64,000 nt of DNA from Euwallacea fornicatus (taxonomy: Eukaryota; Arthropoda; Insecta; Coleoptera; Curculionidae): the NCBI RefSeq assembly GCF_040115645.1, contig NC_089557.1, positions 620,001 to 684,000 on the forward strand. The letters are read 5' to 3'. Positions 26,886-38,017 of the stretch are shown here, piece after piece. The position numbers and the translations under genes were made by a program. The first letter of the stretch is position 1, and each line of letters begins with the position of its first letter. The notes under the pieces were generated by a model. That model saw nothing but the letters and a program-made list of their open reading frames with translations. It had not been told where the DNA came from and searched no databases.

Positions 26886-29209
26886 GTACTGCCAAAGAAA
26901 TGCTTAAGATGTGTTGCGTGCGATAGTGGCCCTATAGGGTGGCGGATATGCAAATAAGTAAGCCTCATATCCATCTACGAGGAAATGCGGTCACGCAGTA
27001 CTTAGTTCACTACCCTTTGACCATTAAATTAATAATTAAACGCTGAAGCGTTGACTCCTTGGAAAGTGTACAAAAGCGGTTGTAAGCTTTGATTTGTAAT
27101 TAATTATTGGAACCATAAAGGGTCGGGTAGCGTTAAATAAAGACAGATGTTTTTAAAAAGTCATAATCTAGAAATCGGAGAAGTTATTAAACTGTGATTG
27201 AAAACTGTCAGTGCGTGCAACCACTGGGCAGCTGCTGCTCCTTTAGCTTTGGTTTCATTGTCTTTAGGCGAGGACGAAATATCACATAATAACTCATTTT
27301 TCTAGGTCTGGACGAGCCCAAGTCGCGTATCCTTGAAAACGTTTTTATATAGGAGGGTCTCCCCTTTGGGAATGCTGGTGGCACGCGATTGTCTGCACAG
27401 CGAATGCCCAAGGATGGCCGTTTATTAATACTAATTATCGCGAAGGTCAATGGGTGACCCAAAAATATTACGTTGTCTGAGGCGTTTAGAGGCAAAACTT
27501 TTAAGTGAAGTAGGTAGTTTTGTGTAAAGATATTGGCTTCCTGGTTTGATGTGCGAGGGAACACTCCCTATAATTTAACTTTATACGCAAAGTCATCAAA
27601 ACAGCATTAATAAATCATAATAAATATCATGCCACGGGTTCACTCTCACCCTTGAAACTTCTTATACCTACCCGAAGAGACTAAAATGTATCAACAGAAT
27701 TATTTACAATTTATTTTTAATTGGCCAAGTTAACCGTTAATTGGACAATTTAAAGTTTCTTTACTGATAAAAGTGCAATACATGCATAATGATATTGTTC
27801 AAGGAGTGTTGCACAAAAATCCAATTATTGCTACTTTTTCACAAGTTAATTGGGCGGTATTGAATATTTTTTAAATGTCTGGAATTTTTCGAAACTGAAG
27901 AAAAAATAGAACGTGTAGGATGGCTACATCAGAAAACATGCAATTATAGAACAGAACATAACTAATGTGTAATTCATGATTACACTTATATAGGTAACAC
28001 CCACAGAAACCTGACAGTATATTGACAATATAGCCCTAAGGTCTGGTATGCCTCAGTTTTAATCTTGAAGGGCTCAGATTTTCTTGTTTATTATGTGTCA
28101 AAAAGTTCCTTATTTTGGTATGAGTAAAATCTCAAATGAAGATCTATAGCATTGCCTTAAGACCGGCTTATTAATGTGCTGCTGCTATTGGCACCAAGCT
28201 AGTTTCCACTAAAATCAGGAAACCCATACTGCATCTAGACATTTCTTTAGGCATTGGTTTGTACTTAGTTCATTGCACTTATTATTTGGGCCTCAATAAT
28301 GGATTTTTCACTTCAAGTGTATACACCAAAACTATAAGAAATGGATGCTTGTTGAGGCTTCTTATGATAACGGAACTCAGTGCATCCACCCTGCTCACCA
28401 TGTGGTTTCCAATTTTCTAAATGAACCCCAAAACCATCTGTGTAATAATCATCTGGGACATTGCAATACTAGCCCTCATACTGACCTATACCCTTAGTTC
28501 TTGATATTAATCTTATAAATATATTAGTGTTGTGGGATACAGGGATTGGAATATCAAAAAGAGTACCAAATATGATGGTGCTTTCTACATACTTATTTTA
28601 CACATACAAAAATGATGGTTTTTGGTGAAATGTTCCTGCTATGAAATGAAATTTTTCAGGACTCCAGATTGAAAATTGTATGGTATCAGGATTTAACTTA
28701 TTCCTGAATCTCAGCGTGTTCTCAAATCACTTTAAAGTCGAACTATCGAGCTGAAATACTTACCAAAGCAAAAACTTAGAAACGAACTACAGTTTGAGAA
28801 TAGTTGGAATTCCTGAGTGCAACACTTTCAGAATGAGTTTACGAGCGATTGTTGGCGGCTAGAGCAGACAAGTGAAATGGCTTATTACACGCACAGTTGA
28901 CCGTATATTTACTTTGACTGGATTTTTTAGGCAGCACAACGAAAAACACCGAAAATTAACATAAATTTTGAGTTTAGGAACTGAAAAATAAATATAACCT
29001 CGCCATGTTTTCTTCTTTTTTTTTTTCTGACAGTTGTCGCCGTAACGCCATCTAAGAACGAGGAGATAAAACTTCTAAAAGCGAGAGGACATAATTTCTC
29101 TCCTTAACGCGTCTACGTAAAGAACAAGGACACAATATAACTCTGACAACTTCAACATTCAACAGAATAAATTTAAATTACATGATTACATTTATTTCAA
29201 CTAAACCCA
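26776..29209. other. AT-rich spacer without supported gene
   Basis: No family match and no convincing exon. A 118-codon open frame on the minus strand around 27,208-27,564 has no recognisable motif and no clear splice context. The short 3' UTR of RPF1 ends at the right edge: an AATAAA on the minus strand lies at 29191-29196, 14 bases past the stop. Confidence 0.6.
26811..26886. repeat. Long (TA)n microsatellite
   Basis: About 34 uninterrupted TA units followed by a short TATG variant. It lies near the change from CpG-rich, gene-poor DNA to AT-rich, gene-dense DNA. Confidence 0.9.
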
Positions 29210-30356
29210 TTACAAATCAAACTTCCTTCTGCTGGTTTCCATGGCATGCCTCCTTCCATCCTTGATCCACTCATACTGCCCATATTTGCTGTCAAAAGTA
29301 CCCTTTTGCAGAGACTTCAGCTTCAATGTAAAACGAGGGCCCAATTCCTTTAACCGTGCCTTCTTACCCTCCTCATCGAATCCATATCTACGAGAACGCA
29401 TATCGTGAAAACGATCTTAAAAAGTGCCACAATATTGACCTGTAATGTCTAAAGAAAATAAAATCCCTCTGATTATGGAAAGTAACTGCTCGCTGACCGA
29501 CGAATTCGGGATCATAGTGAAACAATGCTCCCAACATTCGGCCCACAGTTAACCCCAATCGAGTAGTGAAATTGTTCAGAACCACCTCAGGCCTATGGCT
29601 GGTGATAAGCTTATGACTTTTCCTCAATTCTGTGGTGATAAAAACGTTGCTTAACTTAAAATGAGCCGTAGGGCCATTTGGTAAGTGGATGACTAGGAGC
29701 CCATCTGGTTCTTTGCGATTCTCGTTGATCACTATAATGTCAGTATATTCCTTTGCTATAGCACTTTTGACTATCTTCTTCACACCAGAACGGTTCCTAT
29801 AGAGAGCTTTAGAGTTGGGGATGATTCTCGTCATTTCTCGCCCAAAAATTCTAGTTTTCTTTAGATGACTGATTAGACATGGAAATAATTATAAAGATTA
29901 CTTCTTACTCTCATGGGATTGTCTGCATAAGTTATGAGCACTTTAGGCTCATATGATTGCCGATAAAAGTCACTAAACTCATCATTTTCTAAATCATCCC
30001 TGATTAGTTCATTTTCTTCATCGTTCAAATTAGTGACAGTGGTCTCATCTTTGATTCTCAAGCTTTCGATTGTGTGGGGAGTTTTCTTGGGCGCATTCTC
30101 TCGAATGCGCTGCTTTTTGACTTCTTTTTTCGCCTGAATCGTTATGAAATGTACATCAACCAATAGGTGATTTTGCAATTTTTACCTTCTTCAGTTCCCT
30201 TTTGGTCTTTTGAAACTGCTGAACTCGAACTTGCTTGTTCTTGATGTTGGAGAATTTAGCTTCTGTTGGGAATAGTACTGAACCACTAGTGGAGGGTTTA
30301 AGATCATTTTCCTCCTTAATTTTCATTTCTTCCTTTGTATTTTCGCTATCACTCAT
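29210..30356 (-). CDS. RPF1: Ribosome production factor 1 (Brix-domain protein)
   Basis: RPF1 is a nucleolar Brix-domain protein needed for maturation of the large-subunit rRNA and assembly of pre-60S particles. Four exons on the minus strand: 30356-30186, 30133-29909, 29858-29440 and 29387-29210. They join in phase to 330 residues, close to the usual length of animal RPF1. The N-terminal third is Lys/Glu-rich. The Brix domain starts at PKVLITYADNPMR, then come IIPNS, LPNGPTAHFK, NNFTTRLG, VTFHNQRDFIFFRHYR, LGPRFTLKLKSLQKGTFDSK and the C-terminal TSRRKFDL, all hallmark blocks of this family. The third intron uses a GTCAAT donor, forced by homology. The first ATG opens at the shared promoter with lin-7, and the 3' UTR seems very short. 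The family call is secure. Confidence 0.95.
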
Positions 30357-30655
30357 GTTTATTCAATTTTTAAGGAAAAAGTCCAGAAAATAAACGTGTA
30401 TCGTCTCGAAGACCAAAACCAAAAGTAGGGTTATGTTATAACGTCATGTGATAGCACGGCGCCCTTTGTTTTCTCGTGTGTGAGAAAGAAATAAAACATC
30501 ATTCGATCAGTTGTTACAGAAAACGAACCTACCAGTCAACTTTTTTGACATCTGTTTTTTTACAAATCGTAAACAAGAACTAAAAAAAATAATATAAACG
30601 CTTAACGCAAATTTCCCTTGGAATACGTGTGAAACCACTTCTATAGCTCCCAGGA
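30357..30655. promoter_or_regulatory. Divergent promoter region of RPF1 and lin-7
   Basis: Only 299 bases separate the two start codons, which point away from each other, so both core promoters and 5' UTRs must lie here. No TATA box is obvious. The bidirectional role is inferred from layout. Confidence 0.6.
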
Positions 30656-31426
30656 ATGGCGCAAAACGGGGAACCTCTAACTCTCGCCAAAGGTAAAAAA
30701 TACACCCCATTCTTCATTATTCCTTTTCATTGATTGCCACGCATCCGTCTCTTTCAAGACATCAAAAGATCCATAGAGCTACTAGAGAAGCTTCAAAAAA
30801 GCGGCGAGGTCCCAGCCACCAAACTAATCGCCCTCCAAAAGGTCTTGCAGAGTGACTTTTTAAATGCAGTTCGAGAAGTTTATGAGCATGTCTATGAAAC
30901 TGTGGACATTCAAGGATCCCAAGATGTCAGGTATTTTAAACATTTTGCTCCTTTTAAAGTTATATCAGTATCCTGATAATGTCTAGAGCATCAGCTACTG
31001 CCAAAGCAACTGTAGCAGCCTTTGCTGCTAGTGAGGGTCATGCCCATCCCAGAGTGGTAGAATTGCCCAAAACTGAGGAGGGTCTTGGATTCAATGTAAT
31101 GGGAGGCAAGGAACAAAACTCCCCAATTTATATTTCCAGGATTATTCCAGGGGGAGTTGCAGATAGGCATGGGGGACTTAAAAGGGGTGATCAGTTGTTG
31201 AGTGTTAATGGTGTTGTAAGTACTCTATTCCCTTTATTGATGTTCCTCAAGTTTAGTGGGAATTTTTTAGTCAGTGGAAGGTGAAAACCATGAGAAAGCT
31301 GTGGAGTTGCTTAAACAAGCTCATGGTTCAGTTAAGCTGGTAGTAAGGTACACTCCCAAGGTATTGGAGGAAATGGAGTTAAGATTTGACAAGCAGAGAG
31401 CGAGGAGGAGGCAGCAATACAACTAA
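30656..31426 (+). CDS. lin-7: Lin-7 homolog (L27-PDZ scaffold, Veli/MALS)
   Basis: Lin-7 is a small scaffold that joins the Lin-2/CASK and Stardust/PALS1 complexes through its L27 domain and binds receptor and channel tails through its PDZ domain at synapses and epithelial junctions. Four exons: 30656-30692, 30759-30930, 30987-31215 and 31271-31426. They give 197 residues, the same as vertebrate LIN7C. The L27 domain covers about residues 12-70 (KRSIELLEKLQKSG, KVLQSDFLNAVREVYEHVY). The PDZ covers about 90-175, with the carboxylate loop EEGLGFNVMGG, IIPGGVADRHGGLKRGD and a C-terminal KVLEEMELRFDKQR helix. The start is the first ATG and encodes MAQNGEPLTLAK, equivalent to the usual N-terminus. 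Conservation is very high; confidence is near certain. Confidence 0.97.
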
Positions 31427-32171
31427 ATATTAAGACCATTATCTGAGGCTTACAGTTCAGTATTTAAAGACTTTTGTTAGTAGAAGCAATTTATTGACCA
31501 TGATGACATACACTAGTGTCTATTGCAGGCCTTCATAAGGCTGCAACAGCCACCAGTATCTGCTTATATTTGCCAGGCCTCGCGGATTTAAATAGGTGTA
31601 AACCTGAAGCTTTTTGTGGTGTCTGCTATGGCCTAGTCAAATATGTCTTTTTACCTGTAACAGTAGTTTATTAATTTAGTACTTATATAGTTTTTGGCAT
31701 TGAAACTATTCTATAGCAAACAAGAATATTAACCTAGTCTGTCAAATATTAAATTTTCTTTTATATTAATTTCAAGTTTGCTACATAGAGTGATCCCATC
31801 CTATAACAAAAAGAACTCTTTCGCAAAGTCGCGGGTTTTACCTTAATGACACTATGACGTTCATTGTGTCTGATATTTTAATCATATTACACCGTTCAAG
31901 TGGGCCATGGCACCTTCACCCAATTATTTAAATCTGCAGAAAGTGTCTACTTTGGAGCCCAACTTGACAATTCAAATAGAACTCTTAATAATGGATCTGG
32001 CATTGAATGTGTTAATTAATAAAATCAACATAGAAATGGCAAAGAGAACAAGAGACGTTTATTTACAATAAAAAATTTCCAAAAATCTCTGAATTTTCAA
32101 ACTTGCTAGAGATCACTAAACAACAATTATTAATCAATTATAACTTGAATGAAGGTTACAGGACCTTATTT
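31427..32171. other. Convergent 3' UTRs of lin-7 and MTCH2
   Basis: No further gene lies here. Poly(A) signals of the two genes almost touch: AATAAA on the plus strand at 32067-32072 and AATAAA on the minus strand at 32058-32063. If both are used, the two transcripts end within or overlap a region of a few tens of bases. Confidence 0.55.
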
Positions 32172-33398
32172 TTAGTGCACAGGCAGCAACTTTCCCCCTA
32201 CAGTTATACTAGGCCCAGTGTAATATCGCACTAGAACACTAGAGCCCCGTTTTAACTGCTTGTGCCTTGATAAATTAATCCAGCACTCCATCCAGGTTTT
32301 ATAGTGAGGCATGAAAGGCGGGGATCCGACTAATAATCCTGAGTTGGACACTGCCATGCAGGTGGACACTACTTGGAATGGGTACATTACAGTTGTGGAG
32401 ATGAACTGCCAGAGAAATAAAGTGTTATTTTCAGTCTTAGAAGTTTCAGATCAAATATACATTCATGGTGGTTGCAGTGTAAAGTTGCAGCTCCTTCTCC
32501 TTCACTAAATACCTATTTATTGTGTAAGTCAGACATCCTGCTAAAAGCAAGGTCAGGATGTCCCCTAATAGTCTTGGCATTAAACCACTAAAGAAACCTA
32601 ATATGCCATTCTGGTGGTAAATCTCTTTGACTGAATCAAAAATTCCCCTAAAACCTAGTTATAAGTTAAAACCCCAAAGAAATTTAAGACTTCATTACAT
32701 GTATTTTGTTTCCTTTCCTACAAATTGTGCCATCATTCTAATGGTTATCACATGAAAAGGTTGACTAATGGCAATTGCTGCAGTATGGTTTATTAAGTCG
32801 CATGCCAATGAATTTAAAAACTTGTGCTTCCTGTAAAAAAAATGTTTTAAAGCTTAAGCAGTCACCACGCCTTTTTAAAGACATACCTAAGTTCTTCAGT
32901 ATCTTCTTCATCATCTAAATCTTCCAACTTGGATAACTTTAGATATTCAGTACATTTCTCAACTGCAATTGCACTCAATAAACTTCCACACACCTTGGGG
33001 GCTAGTCCCGTGTACAATCCCGCAAAACCATCCACATTGTTTATGTGTTTTACTGAAAAAATAGTTTTATTGAAAATTAACTTTGTGTTAGTCAATTTAT
33101 GCTCAGATAACATACTTACCTTGGAGGGCTTAAATCAACTTACCGTATTGGAAGATGTTGGGCAACTTCAAAGTGGGATTCCCAAAAAATGTTTTAGAAG
33201 GTCTAGGGGCGATGGGTTCGTGCCCGATCTACAAACGACAGTGTGGCTCTAGGGGGGGGTCTAAGCTCGGTGAGCACTAACCTGAATGAGGATTTTCGCG
33301 TACTCGAAGGGGTGTGAGGCGGTGTTTAAAATAATGCGGAGAGCGTAATTGGACCACTGATTCTCTTTATGCTTTGACATGACTTCGGGATTTGACAT
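32172..33398 (-). CDS. MTCH2: Mitochondrial carrier homolog 2
   Basis: MTCH2 is a divergent SLC25-type protein of the outer mitochondrial membrane; the human protein inserts tail-anchored proteins and takes part in apoptosis and lipid control. Six minus-strand exons: 33398-33282, 33228-33144, 33052-32887, 32830-32699, 32647-32461 and 32405-32172. They give 306 residues, close to human MTCH2 (about 303). Carrier-like repeats are visible: NTASHPFEYAKILIQ in the first, ISQPFHVITIRMM in the second and VMYPFQVVSTCMAV in the third. YTGLAPKVCGSLL and GFFSGLMPRLLGDIL follow the odd-numbered helices. As usual for MTCH2, the standard carrier PX[DE]XX[KR] signatures are degenerate. A second donor-like GTAAGTATG sits 24 bases downstream of the exon-2 donor and would introduce a stop. 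The call is firm. Confidence 0.93.
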
Positions 33399-34390
33399 TT
33401 TTTCAAGTGAAGACCGCCTGGTATCAATTTGGAATTTTGTTTATTGCGGCCCCGCACCAGTTCACCGCTGATTGTTTTGAAAAATTTGGGAAAAAGAAAT
33501 AATTCGACGTCAATGGTAAATGTCAGCGATGGTTAAAATTACGTTATGATCTCCTTATTCGAGTAGCAGTCTGTCTCTCTCGTGAAAACACGAAAAGAAC
33601 GATAGACAATGACGAGCGGAACATATTGGCCCAACGACGTATTGCGCGACACGGCGAATGTGCGCCATCTCTGTCGCACTCGTGCAAGTCGTTTAATGCG
33701 AAGCGCGCAACGGAAGATCTACCGAGGGATCGCATTATAAAGTTCACCAATAGCGTAGCAACGGGGGGCGACGAGAGTCATCCAGTAGCTCACGCTCGGA
33801 CGTTATCTTTTATGAATATGAATAATACGATTAGAGAACTGTTTAAATAGGTTTTACCGACGTCACCATTCTCGACCATTAGTCGCCGTACGGAACTGAT
33901 CGAAAAATCCCGCAAAAGAAGAAGCGACTTAAGGCCAATCAGGAAACCTTCGTTACCTCGTTTTTTTTCCTAGAAATTTTCCGAACTTCGAAACGCACCA
34001 CGCTGACCATTCTCGTTGTAGCAACTGCTCTCACTCCATATCTGCTCTTAAAAAATCCTTAATCAGGCAATCCATTAAACCTCTAATCCGTATTGTTATG
34101 AATGAGAGTAAACACGGCATTGGTATCCATTAACATTTTCAAGTGCTTGATGCGCATCAATATTTCGCTATACCCAAAGGAAAAACGAAAATCCGTCCAG
34201 ATTCGTAGCCGCCATTTATCAATAATTGAGATAAGAACGGGAACAATAAATTCTTCTAAGATGTGCTAATCTCCTAACGAAGTCCGTGTCATAAGAGCGC
34301 CATAGCTGGTTCGGTGACGGAAGAAGTCAGAACCAGTTGCGTGTGCAACTTCCTTCTGTGTGTACCACCGCATCCGTTAGTCGAGTGAGA
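33399..34390. promoter_or_regulatory. Divergent spacer between MTCH2 and four-span gene A
   Basis: About 1 kb separates the two start codons. It should hold both promoters and the 5' UTR of the downstream gene. A 68-codon frame on one strand and a 74-codon frame on the other are unsupported. No clear core-promoter element was seen. Confidence 0.4.
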
Positions 34391-35879
34391 ATGTTTTTCA
34401 GTAGAGATAGAGAGAAGTTCGTAAGAGCTGTGGGAGTTTTGATTGTTGTAAGTGATTTTCGCTAGATAAATTATTTTTTTAAATCCCCATTTTCCATGTG
34501 CAAGTAAAGTGTGCGCAACGACGTCGTTTTGGTACAATCAGCACTTTCTATTCACCGCCTAATCAGAGTGTTTCCTCAGTGATTTTCCCCGAAATCAGGG
34601 ACGTGTGATATGTCGTACAGGTTCTTTCATTTGTTTTCGGAGCATTTCGCACGACATTTTTGCCATTTTTAGAGAGACGCGCAATCACCGAATTTCGTCA
34701 TAACTCTATAGACGATTTGCTTCGCGAAACGTAGTGACTGATACAGTTCGCTCCTGTGCTGAGCTACCAGTCAAATTTCGGGTGGTTTCAGGTTCAAGGC
34801 TTGACATGGTTCGCCCTGTCCCTGGCAGCGATCGTCGTCAAGAACGCCCCCCCGGAAAACTTAACAGAAACCCGCTTCAGGGATCACATTAAATACTCCG
34901 AATACTTGAACAAGATCATATACCAGAACTTTCTGAGTGAGCGTCTTGGCCAACGAAACGCAAATGTGCCTACAAGAACTGTCATTTCCAGGTAGCGACG
35001 TCCCTGCCAGATCTGAAACTAAGGTGATCCGGCCCCTGGACTTCGAGATATTCTTGTGGATTTACGCTGTTTTCAGTACCATTTGGGTGGTCACGGCTCT
35101 CGATTTGCACTTCGGTAAATTACTGATAAAATATGTATTTTTCTAAAGTCGGGCATAAAACGACCCTTCGTCGCAGCCGTCAAACGCAGATACCCCAGAC
35201 AGACGTACAACACCTTGGCAGTGGGAGTCATAGTCCTCCTCACCTCAGTCATCGACTTGGTCTTCTTCGCCTTGCTGGCGAGAGACTTCTCCACCTGCCC
35301 TTTCGACCTGGCCGCCGTTCCAACCGAAACGACATCAACGTCCACCACTCTGACGTCACCTGAATCCCCATCGACCACGCTTACCAGTACTACAGTCACC
35401 GCAGAGACAGACTCCACCGTCCGGATCGATTTATCGTCAGATCGACCGATTTGGCTCGGTCAACCAGGCGACGTGGCCGGTCCGATGGACTGCCAAGTGG
35501 CCAGCGGCATCGTCATGACGCTGGCCGCCCGAGGGTACGTCCTGTGGTTGGTCAACGTGGTTTTGGCCGTCAATCTGCTCTTGATCGGAGTGGAATCTTT
35601 GAGGGCTCCCAGGCTCCTCTCGCAGTAAGTGTGAATTCGTGAGGCATCTGCGGTGCGTCTCTCAGAGAATAACGTGTGGTTTTCCGTTTGTACAGCAATA
35701 GGAACACGATCCCGAGGGCGAGAATTGGCGATTCCAGCCAGAGGAAAGCGCCGTCGCCGAGCAACGATCTTTACAACGGGAACGGGAGGCATTCCCCTCC
35801 CGGGGGAGGGAAGGAGGGGAGGGGTTACCTCGGTACTCCTGTGGCGTTGAACGGCAGGAGTACCAACATTTATTTTTAA
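34391..35879 (+). CDS. Four-span membrane protein A (insect paralog family)
   Basis: Function unknown. Five exons: 34391-34447, 34792-34936, 34992-35114, 35177-35624 and 35696-35879. They join in phase to 318 residues. Hydrophobic spans lie at about 13-35, 86-106, 120-143 and 213-240, giving four transmembrane helices with both ends probably on the same side. The loop between spans 3 and 4 carries a Ser/Thr-rich, mucin-like stretch (about 150-187, with TETTSTSTTLTSPESPSTT). The last span follows the family signature TLAARGYVLWLVN. The tail is polar, Gly/Ser/Arg-rich and ends STNIYF. The exon-4 acceptor CTTCGTCGCAG was chosen because it keeps the phase; an upstream CTAAAG would shift the frame. 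It is a neighbour and paralog of gene B with the same intron positions and phases. Confidence 0.78.
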
Positions 35880-36475
35880 GAGTGGTTGTTCCTCGATAGT
35901 AAGGCCCGTTTTGTGTTAATTAATTGAGCGCGCTGTGCGCTGACTAAGCACCTATTTGTCTCCTAATCAGCGAGCGGCCGGCGGTAGGGATAAGGCAGGG
36001 AATCGTCCCTTGGGATTTCAGTTTGTGAATTTCTAAAAATATAAACGATGTTCTGTGCAAAAAAAAGTCGACTTTTGGTCGGTGGAAGCCGAGGAGGACC
36101 GGACGGGAGTTCCTGGCAAATGGTCTGGTCGCGTTTACGCCCTGGAACTCCGGAACGGTCGGAGGTAAACCGACTCAATTCGCTCGTCCTGTTTACCCAT
36201 TATCATCGGAATTATCGCCAAATTACACGATCCATTTTAGGGCCCTTATCAAAACAATTGTAACATGATATCATCGAGCATTTGAAAAATACCTTCGATC
36301 CCCTCGCCTTTTATCTTTTATCAAAAGTAATCGCTCTAATCAGCGGAATATGAGTCGGTAATGTGGCTTAGAACGCCATTTGATACGGAAACATTACATC
36401 ACGTGTGTAACTTTATAGTTTCCATAATGAAAACGCTTTGTATCCGCCACGTCGCAATAGATTTCTGAGGGGAAA
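35880..36475. other. Spacer between four-span genes A and B
   Basis: Contains the 3' UTR of gene A and the promoter and 5' UTR of gene B. No other coding potential is supported and no clear AATAAA is seen for gene A. Confidence 0.45.
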
Positions 36476-37661
36476 ATGGAGAATTTGGAGGAGAAGAAGT
36501 GGAGGGCCGCGTTCGTGAGGAAGGTGTTCGCCGTCTCCGGTGCGGTAAGCAGCAGTTGCGTGAGTCGTTCGATGAGCGAAATTGAGAGCGATTGAACGAA
36601 CAGGTTCAGGCTTTCTCATGGATTATCCTGGCCACGATTTGCCTGGTCCTGTATTACGTGAAGCCCCGGAGCATCGAGGATTTAGAAAAGAGACCGATGA
36701 CCTCTGACACCTCATTTAGAGACCTCATATCATTCTATTTGTATAGCTCCGTATTGGGTGAGTGAGGGAAACGGAGACCTTTCCAGAATCCGGATCTCGT
36801 GTCATTTCCCATTGCAGACAAAAATGGCAGCACGGAGGGAAGGGTGATATTGCCGCTGAGTTTTCACATAATCTGTTGGATTTATCTGGTTCTGAGCGGT
36901 TTGTGGGCAGCCCTTTCGGTTACCGAATGCTTAAGTGAGCGACATTCCTTCGATTCGGAGCCCTCAAGGTCTCACCCGGTGAATTACGAATTTTTACTCA
37001 GGTCTCTTCAATAGAAAAAGCCGAAAATTCAGCCGGCACATCCAGACAGCTTTAGGGGTAGTCACCCTTCTGGTCTGCACTTTGGACGCGGTCGTCTTCG
37101 CCCTGGCTTTCTACGACTACTACAACATCGATTTCGTTGACTTGAGCCACTTAGAGTCAGACAAGAATGGGGACTGTGATTACCAAATGAATATGGATTT
37201 TCAATTAAGGACCATCGTGGGGATGAAAATCAGCTACGGGATACTCTCGACCCTGGCGGCCAGGGGCTACACGCTATGGCTGATCAACGTCGCGGCGGGA
37301 TTCTACTCCATCGTCAGCCCCATTATGCTGTTCCAGATGCCCCCGCTGTTGCAATAGTACGTACTCATTGATTTCGAAAGGTATTCGAAAAACAAAGGCG
37401 TTTTTCAGCGAAGAATCTTCGATTCCAAGGCCGAAATTTCAAACTAAAAAACGTACGCAAAAGTCAGCGACGAGGAGCGACGACGGACGGTCCAGCGCGG
37501 CCGACGACGAAGAATTCAGGTCGTTCCCCGAGGAGAAGCGCGACTGGTACTACCAAAGGGCGCCGCTGCCCCTAACCTACAACGAACGGGACAACGAAGC
37601 GCCCAAATTCGTAAGCTCAAGAAGTAGAACGTCGAGTGGCGGTGGGTACCACCAGTTCTGA
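36476..37661 (+). CDS. Four-span membrane protein B (tandem paralog of A)
   Basis: Function unknown. Five exons: 36476-36544, 36604-36757, 36818-36934, 37002-37356 and 37409-37661, in phase, giving 315 residues. Spans lie at about 16-40, 90-110, 128-152 and 190-222, with the family signature TLAARGYTLWLINVAAG before the last one. The conserved small exon-1/exon-2 junction (VSGA|VQAFSW) matches gene A (VLIV|VQGLTW), and all intron phases agree. The cytosolic-looking tail of about 84 residues is charged and rich in Ser, Arg and Asp, ends GGGYHQF and differs from gene A. Exon 4 must use the GTACGT donor, because reading on meets TAG at once. A poly(A) signal AATAAA lies at 37730-37735. Confidence 0.82.
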
Positions 37662-38017
37662 ACCGCGCCGCGGTGAACTCGAGAACTCGTAGAATAGCTT
37701 ATCACACCCTGTATGTATACAAAGAAACCAATAAAGCAGCGTCGATTTTTTTTCCCACCGAGATTCCTGATATCTGAACCTTTTTGTGACGTTTTCGTAG
37801 CTATTCAAAGCGTTTGATACACTCCTTGATGTCTCATCGGCTGAACAAATAAAATCAGACAGAAGCTAATTCCGTGAATAGGGCTCCCACGACACGCTGC
37901 GATATCCACCAAAATCCGCATCAATAATTCTTACACAGATAAGATAACAGAGGAGCCCTCGATAAGTTTATACGTGATATCACCGAGCTGTCCGCAGCAT
38001 TCATCAAAGTAGTCCCC
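37662..38017. other. Spacer between four-span gene B and the caspase
   Basis: Holds the 3' UTR of gene B with AATAAA at 37730-37735 and an ACACCCTGTATG motif at about 37704-37715 that resembles the ends of small insect transposons. The remainder should include the caspase promoter. Confidence 0.5.

Noticed and set aside
27208..27564. 118-codon minus-strand open frame
   Set aside because: No recognisable domain, no splice context and composition typical of noncoding DNA.
35149..35176. Alternative acceptor CTAAAG for exon 4 of four-span gene A
   Set aside because: It would join out of frame with exon 3; the acceptor 28 bases downstream keeps the frame and the family alignment.
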